A DNA stretch of 36,264 bases from Oerskovia merdavium (GCF_014836755.1 NZ_JACSQF010000003.1:72832-109095), one strand, 5' to 3'; positions 9,058-18,444 are shown, counted from the stretch's first letter. Made by a program: numbers and translations. Notes: generated by a model from the sequence alone, not told the origin.

Positions 9058-9107
9058 GATCAACAGTTACATTGATCAACGTACTCGTTGATAACGTGGC
9101 GCGTCAA
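9058..9107 (-). promoter_or_regulatory. ArsR/AHSA1 promoter with overlapping operators
   Basis: On the minus strand, TTGACG (9102-9107) and TACGTT (9078-9083) are 18 bp apart, a plausible promoter. The palindrome ATCAAC-N6-GTTGAT (9075-9092) covers the -10 box. A second palindrome, GATCAA-N8-TTGATC (9058-9077), overlaps it at the predicted start point. Binding at either would block transcription. Confidence 0.65.
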
Positions 9108-9234
9108 GGGTCCGCGTCCCCCGGCATGCGAGACGGGTCTTCCCGGCCGAGACCGGTCCCCGGACCGTGGTGCACGCGCCCTTCTCGAACCGACGACCCC
9201 GTCTCGAGCAGCTGATGGCCGCCCGGTGCCCCCG

Positions 9235-10227
9235 TCAGAACCGGTCGACCCGGACCCGGACCACACCGTCCGCGTCAGCGCATGCCGCGCGGTGCAGCAG
9301 CATCGGCAGCGCCTCGTCGACCGTTCCCGGGACGGCGAACCCGCCGACCGCGCCGGCGAGGTGTCGCTCGATCCTCGGCAGGCTGTCCTCGTCGATCCGC
9401 ACCGAGCGCACCGCACCGTCCGCCGTGAGGTAGACAAGATCGCGCTGCGGGTCGTCGTCCTCATCGAGGATCCCCCTCAGCACAGCCGCGACGTCGGCGG
9501 ACACGTCCGGCCAGACCTCCACCACGGCTCGCGGGCGGAACACAGGCCGGGGACCACCCGCGACGACCCGGTGCCAACGGTCCCAACCAGCGTGTTCCTG
9601 GAGGAGCGCACCACCGCGCTCGTCGACCAGGGCGTCGACGGCCGCCCAGAACACCTCGTCGACCGGAGGCACGTCGGCCATCTCTCCCATCGCGCCCGCC
9701 GACGTCGGGTCGTACGGGGACTGCTCGACCAGGACCGGGAACAGGCCCGACGCCGCGACTGCCTCGACTGCAGGCAGGCACGACTCCGACGCCCCGATGT
9801 ACAGGTAGAGGTCGTAACCCGTGTGCACGAACATGCGCCCCTCGGCCTCGAAGCGGCACCACAGCGTCGGCTCCTCGGGCGCGGGGGGATCGAAGCTCTC
9901 GGCACGGAGCGCCTCGCGCACCAGGAGCCTGGCCCCGTCGACGTCCACGGTCGCGCCGTCGTAGCAGCCCTCCAGGCGCGGCCCGAAGAGCCGGGCCAGG
10001 ACGCTCCCCGGGTCGAGGTCCGAGTCGTCGTGCCGGAGCTCGATGTCGCGCAGCGTCAGCCGCTCGACCCCGAGCTCGCGCGCGAAGGTCGAGATCGCGT
10101 CGAGGTAGGCCGCCTCGATCGAGCCGTCCGCGTCCGGCCGCTCCGCCCAGTCGACGCTCCCGTCAGGGTTGACGGTCCGCGTCGCGGGGTCCCACTTGGT
10201 GACCTGGTAGGCGAACGAGAGCTGCAC
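9235..10227 (-). CDS. Conserved actinobacterial protein of unknown function
   Basis: A 330-residue, acidic, soluble protein with no signal peptide or membrane segment. It begins with MQLSFAYQVTKWDPATRTV and has no recognisable catalytic motif. Trp, Tyr and His are concentrated in the middle (LWCRFEAEGRMFVHTGYDLYLYIGA, and further on HAGWDRWHRVVAG). Two similar C-terminal segments, RAVVEVWPDVSADVAAVLRGIL and ADADGVVRVRVDRF, suggest an alpha/beta fold. It recalls uncharacterised Streptomyces proteins that open the same way, but I cannot name a Pfam family. The GTG at 10227 is supported by a strong AGGAGG Shine-Dalgarno seven bases upstream. It lies between purN and the ArsR/AHSA1 pair, inside what is usually a compact purNH unit. 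Confidence 0.7.
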   Translation of the reverse strand: MQLSFAYQVTKWDPATRTVNPDGSVDWAERPDADGSIEAAYLDAISTFARELGVERLTLRDIELRHDDSDLDPGSVLARLFGPRLEGCYDGATVDVDGARLLVREALRAESFDPPAPEEPTLWCRFEAEGRMFVHTGYDLYLYIGASESCLPAVEAVAASGLFPVLVEQSPYDPTSAGAMGEMADVPPVDEVFWAAVDALVDERGGALLQEHAGWDRWHRVVAGGPRPVFRPRAVVEVWPDVSADVAAVLRGILDEDDDPQRDLVYLTADGAVRSVRIDEDSLPRIERHLAGAVGGFAVPGTVDEALPMLLHRAACADADGVVRVRVDRF

Positions 10228-10373
10228 GGACGGCCTCCTGACGAGTCGCGCGGCACGGAGTCGTGCCGCCCGCCCGATCCTGCCCGACGGCGCGCCCTGC
10301 GCACCCCACCTTTTCGCCGCCCCCGCGCAGCATCACCCTCTCGACGCTCGACCTACCGCCGCCCCGCGCTGGC

Positions 10374-11015
10374 TCAGCCCAGCAGCGCCCGGCGACCCTC
10401 GACCCGCAGGCCCTCGCGCGCGGCGCGACCGACCGTCTCGACCAGCAGCGCCCGCTCGGCGACCTTGATCCGCTCGTGCAGGGTCGACTCGTCGTCGGAG
10501 TCCTCGACCGTCACCGTCGCCTGCGCGATGATCGGCCCCGTGTCCACGCCGTTGTCGACCACGTGGACCGTGCAGCCCGTGACCTTGACGCCGTACGCGA
10601 GCGCGTCGCGCACGCCGTGCGCGCCGGGGAACGAGGGCAGCAGCGCCGGGTGCGTGTTGATCGTCCGGCCCGCGAACCGGTCCACGAACGCCGGGCTCAG
10701 GATGCGCATGAAGCCCGCGAGGACCACCAGGTCCGGCGAGAAGACCGCCACGGCCTCCGCGACGCCGTCGTTCCATGCGTCGCGGTCCGCGAAGTCACCC
10801 GGCGCGACGACGACCGAGGCGACCCCTGCGTCGCGCGCCAGGTCGAGCGCACCCGCGCCCGGCTTGTCCGTGACGACACCCACGACCCGCGCCCCGTAGG
10901 CGGGGTCCTCGTGCGCCGCGAGCAGCGCCGCGAGGTTGCTCCCAGCCCCTGAGACCAGGACGACGACGCGCGCCGCGCTCGTCGTGTCGATGGGCTGACC
11001 GGAAGGTGTGCGCAC
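10374..11015 (-). CDS. purN: Phosphoribosylglycinamide formyltransferase (GART)
   Basis: Transfers the formyl group of 10-formyl-tetrahydrofolate to GAR in purine synthesis. The 213-residue protein contains the phosphate loop VVVLVSGAGSNLAALLAA, then FMRILSPAFVDRF and NTHPALLPSFPG with the catalytic Asn and His, and the catalytic Asp in VDNGVDTGPIIAQ. The GTG at 11015 is preferred because AGGAG sits just upstream; an in-frame TTG at 11027 would overlap that Shine-Dalgarno. It is divergent from the Pro-rich membrane protein gene and is followed by the 330-residue hypothetical. Although purH belongs to the same pathway, it lies 2.6 kb downstream, past unrelated genes. Confidence 0.95.
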   Translation of the reverse strand: MRTPSGQPIDTTSAARVVVLVSGAGSNLAALLAAHEDPAYGARVVGVVTDKPGAGALDLARDAGVASVVVAPGDFADRDAWNDGVAEAVAVFSPDLVVLAGFMRILSPAFVDRFAGRTINTHPALLPSFPGAHGVRDALAYGVKVTGCTVHVVDNGVDTGPIIAQATVTVEDSDDESTLHERIKVAERALLVETVGRAAREGLRVEGRRALLG

Positions 11016-11177
11016 GGTGCTCCTCAAGGGCGTCTGCGGTGGGGGGAGAATGCGGGAGAATAGCCAGGCACCACCCTAGTCCGCGCCGGAGAGGCGCCGG
11101 TCTGCTCCGCGTCCTCCGGGCCCGGGACGAGCACCGACCCGCTCCCGTGCCATCCGCGAAGCACCGAGGAGCTGCCC

Positions 11178-11762
11178 ATGGGCAACCCGTACGCGCCCCC
11201 ACGTCCCGGCGCCCAGAAGCCGACCGACGAGGCGCGACAGCCCGGCCCTCCCCCGGTGCAAGGACCTCCCGGCGCGCCTCAGGGCCCGCAGCAGGGCCCG
11301 CCTCCCGGTCACGGCCGCACCGGCGGTCCGGCGGGCCCCGGCGGCCCCGGCAAGCCCGACCCGCTCGCGCAGGTCGACCCCGAGCAGCTGCGCGCCACGA
11401 CGCGCCAGGTCCTGCACTTCGGGCTGCTCATGCTCGTCACGCTCGTCACGAGCTCGCTGGCCTTCCCCTGGCGGGTCGCGAGCCTGTTCTTCGCGGTCGT
11501 GACCATCGTGTTCGGCGTCCGCGCGCTGCGCGCGGTCTGGCGTGCCCGGCTCGGCGGGGCGCTGCTGCCCGCGGTCGCCGTGGGACTGGGCCTGACGGTG
11601 ACCATGTCGCTGTCGATGATCGGCGGCCTCGCGATGTGGGACATCGAGATGGACAACCAGGCCTGCCTCGACGGCGCGATCACCGTCGCGGCGCAGCAGG
11701 AGTGCGCGGTCCAGTACGAGCAGGCGCGCGAGCAGTGGACCAAGGACCAGCTGGGCCGCTAG
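11178..11762 (+). CDS. Proline-rich membrane protein, function unknown
   Basis: A 194-residue protein. The first ~65 residues are disordered and rich in Pro, Gly and Gln (for example QGPPGAPQGPQQGPPPGHG). Three hydrophobic segments follow: VLHFGLLMLVTLVTSSLAF, VASLFFAVVTIVFGVRAL and ALLPAVAVGLGLTVTMSLSM. A short extracytoplasmic or cytoplasmic tail carries two Cys (NQACLDGAITVAAQQECAVQ), which could form a disulfide if outside. The ATG at 11178 has GAGGAG seven bases upstream. The layout recalls DUF4190-like actinobacterial proteins, but the family assignment is uncertain. It is divergent from purN. Confidence 0.75.
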   Translation: MGNPYAPPRPGAQKPTDEARQPGPPPVQGPPGAPQGPQQGPPPGHGRTGGPAGPGGPGKPDPLAQVDPEQLRATTRQVLHFGLLMLVTLVTSSLAFPWRVASLFFAVVTIVFGVRALRAVWRARLGGALLPAVAVGLGLTVTMSLSMIGGLAMWDIEMDNQACLDGAITVAAQQECAVQYEQAREQWTKDQLGR

Positions 11763-11778
11763 TCAGCAACCGGTAGCT

Positions 11779-11795
11779 GCCCCGACGCCCGGGGC
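11779..11795. terminator. Short hairpin between convergent genes
   Basis: GCCCC pairs with GGGGC around a 7-base loop, midway between the stops of the Pro-rich membrane protein and DUF6350 genes. The 5-bp stem is weak. Confidence 0.3.
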
Positions 11796-11799
11796 GATC

Positions 11800-13083
11800 T
11801 CAGTCGCCCGGGCGCGCTCCGTCGTCGGGCTCCTCGTCGTGGCGGTGCCGCACCCGCTCGGTCACGGCCGCCTTGCCCCAGACCAGGGCGAGCGCCGCTC
11901 CCCCGGCGATCTCCGCCGCGACGAGCCCGCCCGCGAGCAGGGGCGGCGCGCCCACGTGCGCCATGCGCCCGGGCCCGACGGCGCCCCCCGCCGCGACCTG
12001 CAGCGTCACCACGAGGAGTCCCGAGGCCAGGGCCACGCCCAGGACCGCGAGCCCGAGGTCGGTCCAGCGGGCGTCGAGACCTCCGCATCGGCGCCACACG
12101 AACGCACCGGCGACCAGCCCCGTGGCGACCACGAGCACCGGGGAGAACGAGGCGAGGACCGTCGTCCACTCGGCCCCCGGCAGCGCGCCCAGGAGCGGGA
12201 CCGCAGGTAGCGCCCCGGGCTCGGAGGCCGCGGTCGTGAAGCTGCTCCCGTCCCCGACCACGAACCCCGGACCGGCGATCCACGAGCTCACCCAGAGCAC
12301 CAGGTTGGGCACGACCATGACCTGGGCCACCGCGAGGATCAGGCCACCGACCGCGCCGGGGGCCAGGCCGGTGATGATGTCGGCCGCGGTCGCGCGCCCG
12401 GCCACGACCCACACGCCCAGCACGACGCTCGAGAGCCCCACGAGCAGCGCGACGCCCAGCAGTCCCGCGCGGGCGCCCAGCCGGACCACCGGCGGGACGT
12501 AGGGGTCCAGGACCGCGGTCAGCTCGCCGACCCGGGGCGCGTCGGGGCGCGCGAGGATCCCGGCACCCAGACCGAGGGCGGCGACGACCGCGCCGCCCAG
12601 CGGGGCGAACAGGACGTCCCAGCCCGGCGCCGCGCCGGACAGCAGCGCGATGACCAGGGTCATGAGCGCGTACACGCCCACGCCCACGGCCCACGCGGAC
12701 CAGGCGGTGTGCGCCGAGCGGCGCGCCGAGGCGTAGCACGTGAAGAGCGCCAGGGCCGTGAGCCCGAGCGGGACGAGGGTGACCGACGTGCCCGCAGCAG
12801 CCAGCGGGACGCCGTGCGCGAGCAGCCACAGGCCGGCCGCGACCGACACCGACTGCCCCCAGCCCGTGCCGTCGTCGGCCGGCCCTGCCGAGGACGCGAG
12901 GAAGGCCGCGACGGCCGGCAGGATCACGACGGCGAGCGAGAGCGCGAGCGCCTGGAGCGCTGCGACGAGACCGGAGACCCAGCGCCGAGGGGCCTCGAGC
13001 GGGCGCCGTGGACCCCCGACGGGTTCCTCGAGCGTGCGGGGCGTCCCGCGCCGGGCTGCGGCGGACTGGGTCGGCGTGGTCAT
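11800..13083 (-). CDS. DUF6350 family polytopic membrane protein
   Basis: A 427-residue protein with about ten hydrophobic helices. It starts with a polar, Pro/Arg-rich N-terminus, then WVSGLVAALQALALSLAVVI. Its position between sucD and purN and its overall hydropathy match the actinobacterial DUF6350 family (sometimes labelled as a PerM-like cell-division membrane protein), whose function is not established. The loop between helices near ELTAVLDPYVPPVVRLGARAG and the segment WVSSWIAGPGFVVGDGSSFT are typical of the family. I chose the ATG at 13083, with GGAG five bases upstream, over the in-frame ATG at 13092. It ends in a charged tail (RVRHRHDEEPDDGARPGD). Confidence 0.85.
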   Translation of the reverse strand: MTTPTQSAAARRGTPRTLEEPVGGPRRPLEAPRRWVSGLVAALQALALSLAVVILPAVAAFLASSAGPADDGTGWGQSVSVAAGLWLLAHGVPLAAAGTSVTLVPLGLTALALFTCYASARRSAHTAWSAWAVGVGVYALMTLVIALLSGAAPGWDVLFAPLGGAVVAALGLGAGILARPDAPRVGELTAVLDPYVPPVVRLGARAGLLGVALLVGLSSVVLGVWVVAGRATAADIITGLAPGAVGGLILAVAQVMVVPNLVLWVSSWIAGPGFVVGDGSSFTTAASEPGALPAVPLLGALPGAEWTTVLASFSPVLVVATGLVAGAFVWRRCGGLDARWTDLGLAVLGVALASGLLVVTLQVAAGGAVGPGRMAHVGAPPLLAGGLVAAEIAGGAALALVWGKAAVTERVRHRHDEEPDDGARPGD

Positions 13084-13243
13084 GGTCTCCATCGTCGTCG
13101 ATCGGGTGGGCGTCGTGGGGCACGTCGTGCGGCGCGCCCGCGACCCGCCCAGGAGCGGGGTCCCCAGGGTACGCCGACGGCGCCCGGCCACGAGGGGCCG
13201 GACGCCGACGGATGATGCTCAGGTGCTGCTCAGGCGTGCGAGG

Positions 13244-14131
13244 TCAGGAGAGGATCTCGCGCATGAGAGCGGCGGTCTCGGACGGCGTCTTGCCGACCTT
13301 GACACCAGCGGCCTCGAGGGCCTCCTTCTTGGCCTGCGCGGTGCCCGACGAGCCCGAGACGATGGCGCCTGCGTGGCCCATCGTCTTGCCCTCGGGAGCC
13401 GTGAAGCCCGCGACGTAGCCGACGACCGGCTTGGTCACGTGCGCCTGGATGTACGCCGCGGCGCGCTCCTCGGCGTCGCCACCGATCTCGCCGATCATGA
13501 CGATCGCCTCGGTGTCGGGGTCCGCCTCGAACGCCGCGAGGGCGTCGATGTGCGTGGTGCCGATGATCGGGTCGCCGCCGATGCCGATCGCGGTCGAGAA
13601 CCCGAAGTCCCGCAGCTCGTACATCATCTGGTAGGTCAGCGTGCCGGACTTCGAGACGAGCCCGATCTTGCCGGGGCCCGTGATGTCGGCCGGGATGATC
13701 CCGACGTTCGACTTCCCGGGGCTGATGATGCCCGGGCAGTTGGGGCCGATGAGGCGGACGCCCTTGGCCTCGGCCAGGGTGAAGAACTCCGCGGAGTCCG
13801 CGACCGGGACGCCCTCGGTGATGATGACGGTGAGCGGCATGCCGGCCTCGATGGACTCGACGACCGCCGACTTGGTGAATGCCGGGGGCACGAAGATCAC
13901 GGAGACGTCGGCGCCCGTGGCGGCGATCGCCTCGGCGACGGACCCGAAGACGGGGACGTCGACCGTGCCCTCACCCTTCGGGAAGCTGACCGAGGTGCCG
14001 GCCTTGCGCGGGTTCACGCCACCCACGATGTTGGTGCCGGAGGCCAGCATGCGCGTCGTGTGCTTCTGGCCCTCCGAACCCGTCATGCCCTGGACGATGA
14101 CCTTGGAGTCCTCGTTGATGAAGATTGCCAT
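13244..14131 (-). CDS. sucD: Succinyl-CoA ligase (ADP-forming), alpha subunit
   Basis: Forms a complex with SucC and converts succinyl-CoA to succinate with substrate-level ATP (or GTP) synthesis in the TCA cycle. The 295-residue product has the CoA-binding Rossmann domain at the N-terminus ([20 protein letters not shown]) and the ligase motif [38 protein letters not shown] follows, and His253 in GHAGAIVSG is the phosphorylated active-site residue. The ATG at 14131 gives the usual N-terminus [15 protein letters not shown]. It lies 30 bases downstream of sucC in a two-gene operon. Confidence 0.97.
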   Translation of the reverse strand: MAIFINEDSKVIVQGMTGSEGQKHTTRMLASGTNIVGGVNPRKAGTSVSFPKGEGTVDVPVFGSVAEAIAATGADVSVIFVPPAFTKSAVVESIEAGMPLTVIITEGVPVADSAEFFTLAEAKGVRLIGPNCPGIISPGKSNVGIIPADITGPGKIGLVSKSGTLTYQMMYELRDFGFSTAIGIGGDPIIGTTHIDALAAFEADPDTEAIVMIGEIGGDAEERAAAYIQAHVTKPVVGYVAGFTAPEGKTMGHAGAIVSGSSGTAQAKKEALEAAGVKVGKTPSETAALMREILS

Positions 14132-14161
14132 GTCTGTCTGTTTTCTCTCTCGGGTCTCGGG

Positions 14162-15334
14162 TCAGGAAGCGGCGTTGGCCAGCTCGGCAGCCTTGTCGGC
14201 GCCGCCGTCCATCGTCTCGGCCAGGGTGACGAGCGGGTGGTTCGCCTCCGCGAGGATCGCGCGACCCTCCTCGACGTTGTTGCCGTCCAGGCGGACGACG
14301 AGCGGCTTGTTCGCCTCGTCGCCGAGGATCGCGAGCGCCTGGACGATGCCGTTGGCGACCTCGTCGCACGCCGTGATGCCGCCGAAGACGTTCACGAACA
14401 CGCTCTTGACCTGCTCGTCGTTGAGGATGACGTCCAGGCCCGCAGCCATGACGGCTGCCGAGGCGCCGCCACCGATGTCGAGGAAGTTGGCGGGCTTGAC
14501 GCCGCCGTGCTGCTCGCCCGCGTAGGCGACGACGTCGAGCGTGCTCATGACGAGCCCCGCACCGTTGCCGATGATGCCGACCTGGCCGTCGAGCTTGACG
14601 TAGTTGAGGTCGTTCTCCTTGGCCTTGGCCTCGAGAGGGTCGGCCGCGTCCTTGTCCTCGAGCTCGGCGTGGTCCGCGTGGCGGAAGCCTGCGTTCTCGT
14701 CGAGGGTCACCTTGCCGTCGAGGGCGACGATCGAGCCGTCCTCGGTGCGGACCAGGGGGTTGACCTCGACCAGGGTCGCGTCCTCCTCCTTGTAGACGGT
14801 CCACAGCTTCTGGATGACGTCGGCGACCTGCGCCTTGATGTCGTCGGCGAACCCGGCGGCGGCGACGATCTCGTCAGCCTTGGCCTGGTCGATGCCGACG
14901 GTCGGGTCCACCGCGACCTTGGCGAGCGCCTCGGGGCGCTCGACCGCGAGGACCTCGATCTCCATGCCACCCTCGACGCTCGCCATGGCGAGGTACGAGC
15001 GGTTGGCCCGGTCGAGGAGCACCGAGAAGTAGAACTCCTCGGCGATCTTCGCGCCGGCCGCGATCATGACGCGGTGGACGGTGTGTCCCTTGATGTCCAT
15101 GCCGAGGATCTCGGACGCCTTCTCGGCGGCCTCCTCGGGCGAGTGGGCGAGCTTGACGCCGCCCGCCTTGCCACGTCCTCCGGTCTTGACCTGGGCCTTG
15201 ACGACCACGGTCCCGCCACCGAGCTTCTCAGCGCCCTCGCGAGCCTCTTCGGGGGTCGTGGCAACCACGCCGCCCAGCACGGGAACCCCGTGCTTCTCGA
15301 AGATGTCGCGCGCCTGGTATTCGAACAGGTCCAC
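14162..15334 (-). CDS. sucC: Succinyl-CoA ligase (ADP-forming), beta subunit
   Basis: The ATP-grasp subunit of succinyl-CoA synthetase, 390 residues. [20 protein letters not shown] is the standard N-terminus and fixes the start at the GTG at 15334; extending to an ATG at 15352 would add six residues found in no family member I know. The ATP-grasp region includes [19 protein letters not shown], then LVEVNPLV for metal binding, and the C-terminal domain has [10 protein letters not shown] and [15 protein letters not shown]. The first gene of sucCD, it has a palindromic motif 46 bases upstream that is shared with icd. Confidence 0.96.
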   Translation of the reverse strand: MDLFEYQARDIFEKHGVPVLGGVVATTPEEAREGAEKLGGGTVVVKAQVKTGGRGKAGGVKLAHSPEEAAEKASEILGMDIKGHTVHRVMIAAGAKIAEEFYFSVLLDRANRSYLAMASVEGGMEIEVLAVERPEALAKVAVDPTVGIDQAKADEIVAAAGFADDIKAQVADVIQKLWTVYKEEDATLVEVNPLVRTEDGSIVALDGKVTLDENAGFRHADHAELEDKDAADPLEAKAKENDLNYVKLDGQVGIIGNGAGLVMSTLDVVAYAGEQHGGVKPANFLDIGGGASAAVMAAGLDVILNDEQVKSVFVNVFGGITACDEVANGIVQALAILGDEANKPLVVRLDGNNVEEGRAILAEANHPLVTLAETMDGGADKAAELANAAS

Positions 15335-15375
15335 CCTGTGTCGTCCTTCCATCTGACTGCCCTGACCGGCCTACC

Positions 15376-15397
15376 GATGTCTCGACATCGAGACATC
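15376..15397 (-). promoter_or_regulatory. Palindromic operator-like site upstream of sucCD
   Basis: A perfect 9-bp inverted repeat, GATGTCTCG-N4-CGAGACATC. Its central 14-mer (15380-15393) matches the icd upstream site at 12 of 14 positions. On the minus strand a TACCCT -10 candidate lies just upstream, so the site would be close to the transcript start. Confidence 0.5.
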
Positions 15398-15550
15398 CCG
15401 TAACAGGGTAGCCCGGCGACACGCCGGGACCTACACGGGGCGGCCCGAACGGCGGCCCCGACGCTGTCTCGTTGGCCACACCCGGGCGGCCTGGCGCAGC
15501 GCGGGAAACGTCCGGGAGGGCGCACCTCGCGCCGTTGCGCAGAAGGTCGT

Positions 15551-15596
15551 GCCCGACGGCGCCGCTCACCCTGGGAGGTGAGCCGCGCCGCCGGGC
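15551..15596 (-). terminator. Hairpin terminator after pcrA
   Basis: A 20-bp inverted repeat with two mismatches (15551-15570 with 15577-15596) and a 6-base loop, 20 bases past the pcrA stop. Its left arm, GCCCGACGGCGCCGCTCACC, is identical to 20 bases of the icd terminator arm. Confidence 0.85.
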
Positions 15597-15615
15597 AGCG
15601 AGGCGGGCGGGCGCC

Positions 15616-18252
15616 CTACAGCTTGGTGACGGGCGAGAACCGCAGCAGGAGCCGCTTGGTGCCGTCGGCACCGAAGTCGATCTTGGCGACCGCGTTGGTG
15701 CCCGCGCCCTCGACCGCGACGACCGTGCCGAGCCCGTAGGCGTCGTGCGTGACCTTGTCGCCGATCGCGAGCGAGGGGATGTCCCCCTCCTTGCGCGGCG
15801 TCGCCGAGCCGAACTTGGGGCCGTCCGGGTTGGGCGTGACCGATCGCGTGCGCACCGCGCCGTTGCGCGAGCCCGAGCCCCCGGATCCGTAGCCGCTGCC
15901 CGAGCCGCCGCGCGAGGAGCCCGACGACGAGCCCCACCCGCCCGTGTACCCGCCGGGCCCGCGCAGGGTCGCCATGGACGACTCCCTGCGGCGCCAGTCC
16001 CACAGGTCCTCGGGGATCTCGTCCAGGAAGCGGCTGGGCGGGAACTCGTTGGCCATGCCCCAGGCAGAGCGCACCGCGGAGCGCGAGATGTAGAGGCGCT
16101 CCCGGGCACGCGTGATGCCCACGTAGGCGAGGCGGCGCTCCTCGGCGAGCTCGCTGTCGTCGTGCAGCGAGCGCATGTGCGGGAACGTGCCGTCCTCCAT
16201 GCCGCTGAGGAACACGACGGGGAACTCGAGGCCCTTGGCCGTGTGGAGCGTCATGAGGGTCACGACCCCCGGGTCCACGACGGGCTTGCCCTCGTGCCCC
16301 TCGTCGTCGCTCGACGGGATCTGGTCCGAGTCCGCGACGAGCGAGACCCGCTCCAGGAAGTCCGTGAGGTCGCCCTCGGGCTCGAGCTCGGTGAACTCGC
16401 TCGCGACCGCGTGCAGCTCGGCGAGGTTCTCGACGCGCGAGCCGTCCTGCGGGTCCTCGCTCGCGCGGAGCTCGGCGAGGTAGCCCGAGCGGTCGAGGAC
16501 CGCACCGAGGATCTCCGCGGGCGTCGCCCCGGTGGCGTACAGGTCGAGGAGCCCGTGGAACAGCTCGCGGAAGGTCCGCAGCGGGTTGAGGGTCCGGGTC
16601 GTCATGCCCGGGATCTCCTCGGCGCGGTCGAGCGACGCGGCGAACGAGATGCGCTCGCGCTCGGCGAACGCCGCCACGAGGGCCTCCGCACGGTCGCCGA
16701 GCCCGCGCTTGGGCACGTTGAGGATGCGCCGCAGGTTCACGTCGTCGTCCGGGTTCGCGATGGCGCGCAGGTAGGCGATCGCGTCCTTGATCTCGCGCCG
16801 CTCGTAGAAGCGCGTGCCACCGACGACCTTGTACGGCAGGCCGACCCGGATGAGCACCTCCTCGAGCGCACGGGACTGGGCGTTGGTCCGGTAGAAGATC
16901 GCGACGTCGCCCGGGCGCACGCCGTCCGAGTCGCCGAGGCGGTCGATCTCCTCCGCGATGAAGCGCGCTTCCTCGTGCTCGTTGTCCGCGACGTAGCCGA
17001 TGATCTTGACGCCCGCCCCCGCGTCGGTCCACAGGCGCTTGGGCTTGCGGTCGACGTTGCGCGAGATCACGGCGTTCGCGGCCGAGAGGATGTTCTGCGT
17101 CGAGCGGTAGTTCTGCTCGAGCAGGATGGTGCGTGCGTTCGGGTAGTCGGCCTCGAACTCGAGGATGTTGCGGATGGTCGCACCACGGAAGGCGTAGATC
17201 GACTGGTCGGCGTCGCCGACGACCGTGAGCTCCCCGGGCGGGATGGTCCCCGGCGCCCACGTGCCCTCGCCGTCCTCCGCCACGGGGGCCGAGGCTCCCG
17301 CGAGCTCGCGCACCAGCACGTACTGCGCGTGGTTGGTGTCCTGGTACTCGTCGACCAGCACGTGCCGGAACCGTCGGCGGTAGTGCTCCGCGACCGCCGG
17401 GAACGCCTGGAGGAGGTTGACCGTGGTCATGATGATGTCGTCGAAGTCGAGCGCGTGGGCCTGCGCGAGACGTGCCTGGTAGCGCGTGTAGACGTCGGAG
17501 AGGACCTGGTCGAACGCGTCGGCCGAGCCGTCGGCGGCCGACGCACCGCTCTCCCGCGCGTAGCGCTCGGGGTCGATCAGCTCGTTCTTGAGGTCCGAGA
17601 TCTTGTTGGACAGCGTCCGCGCGGGGTACTTCTTCACGTCCAGGTCGAGCTCGCGGCTCACGAGCGTGATGAGTCGCTGGGAGTCCGCCGCGTCGTAGAT
17701 CGAGAAGCTCGACTTGAGCCCGAGCGCCGAGGCCTCCTTGCGCAGGATCCGCACGCACGCCGAGTGGAAGGTCGAGACCCACATGTACTTGGCCGCGGGG
17801 CCGATGAGCGACTCGACGCGCTCGCGCATCTCCGCCGCCGCCTTGTTGGTGAAGGTGATCGCGAGGATCTCGCCCGGCCGGGCCCGCCCGGTCGCGAGCA
17901 GGTAGGCGATGCGGTGCGTGAGCACACGCGTCTTGCCCGACCCCGCACCCGCGACGATGAGCAGGGGGCTGCCCGAGTGCACCACGGCCTCGCGCTGCTC
18001 CGGGTTGAGCCCCTGGAGGAGCGACTCGGGATCGATGTGCGAGAACCCGCTCGAGCGGTGCCCGTCCTCGTCGGGCGCACCGGCACCGCCCGACCCCGAC
18101 GAGCCGCGCCCGGGGCGCGTGGCCGCGCGGGCGGAACCTCCGCCGTCGGGCGCCTCGTCCCACCGCGGCGCGGTGGACGGCAGGCGCGACGAGTCCCCGA
18201 GGGACGCGAGGTCGAATCCGGGCAGCGGCAGGTTCTCGAAGAGCGATGTCAT
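15616..18252 (-). CDS. pcrA: ATP-dependent DNA helicase PcrA/UvrD
   Basis: An SF1A 3'-5' helicase for nucleotide-excision repair, mismatch handling and clearing replication or transcription blocks, 878 residues. Domains in order: a disordered, Gly/Ser/Pro-rich extension of about 70 residues; the Q-motif and start of domain 1A (LNPEQREAV); Walker A GAGSGKT near residue 102; the Walker B segment VDEYQDTNHAQYVLV; motif III VVGDADQSIYAFRGA; motif IV LEQNYRST; motif V TLMTLHTAKGLEFPVVFL; motif VI RLAYVGITRARERLYI. A Gly/Ser-rich linker leads to a C-terminal Tudor-like domain (IGDKVTHDAYGLGTVVAVEG) that in PcrA contacts RNA polymerase. The ATG at 18252 follows GGAGGG. Located directly upstream of sucC, as in many actinobacteria, but separated from it by a strong terminator. 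Confidence 0.97.
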   Translation of the reverse strand: MTSLFENLPLPGFDLASLGDSSRLPSTAPRWDEAPDGGGSARAATRPGRGSSGSGGAGAPDEDGHRSSGFSHIDPESLLQGLNPEQREAVVHSGSPLLIVAGAGSGKTRVLTHRIAYLLATGRARPGEILAITFTNKAAAEMRERVESLIGPAAKYMWVSTFHSACVRILRKEASALGLKSSFSIYDAADSQRLITLVSRELDLDVKKYPARTLSNKISDLKNELIDPERYARESGASAADGSADAFDQVLSDVYTRYQARLAQAHALDFDDIIMTTVNLLQAFPAVAEHYRRRFRHVLVDEYQDTNHAQYVLVRELAGASAPVAEDGEGTWAPGTIPPGELTVVGDADQSIYAFRGATIRNILEFEADYPNARTILLEQNYRSTQNILSAANAVISRNVDRKPKRLWTDAGAGVKIIGYVADNEHEEARFIAEEIDRLGDSDGVRPGDVAIFYRTNAQSRALEEVLIRVGLPYKVVGGTRFYERREIKDAIAYLRAIANPDDDVNLRRILNVPKRGLGDRAEALVAAFAERERISFAASLDRAEEIPGMTTRTLNPLRTFRELFHGLLDLYATGATPAEILGAVLDRSGYLAELRASEDPQDGSRVENLAELHAVASEFTELEPEGDLTDFLERVSLVADSDQIPSSDDEGHEGKPVVDPGVVTLMTLHTAKGLEFPVVFLSGMEDGTFPHMRSLHDDSELAEERRLAYVGITRARERLYISRSAVRSAWGMANEFPPSRFLDEIPEDLWDWRRRESSMATLRGPGGYTGGWGSSSGSSRGGSGSGYGSGGSGSRNGAVRTRSVTPNPDGPKFGSATPRKEGDIPSLAIGDKVTHDAYGLGTVVAVEGAGTNAVAKIDFGADGTKRLLLRFSPVTKL

Positions 18253-18444
18253 AGCCCTCCAAGGGTAGGCGCGGGCACCGACACTTCCGGCATCGACACC
18301 TGCCGCGGCACAGGCGTCGCGTCTCGCGCGTCCTCCCCCGGCGCGCCCCCGCGGGCGCCGGGACGCGACCGATGACTTCGCGACCGCCGCACGGTCCTAC
18401 CGACGACGCCTCGCACCAGGGCGCCCCGCAGCGAGGGAGGAATC

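Noticed and set aside
9041-9079. A longer ArsR protein starting at TTG 9079
   Set aside because: The added codons coincide with the promoter and operator palindromes, upstream of the predicted transcript start.
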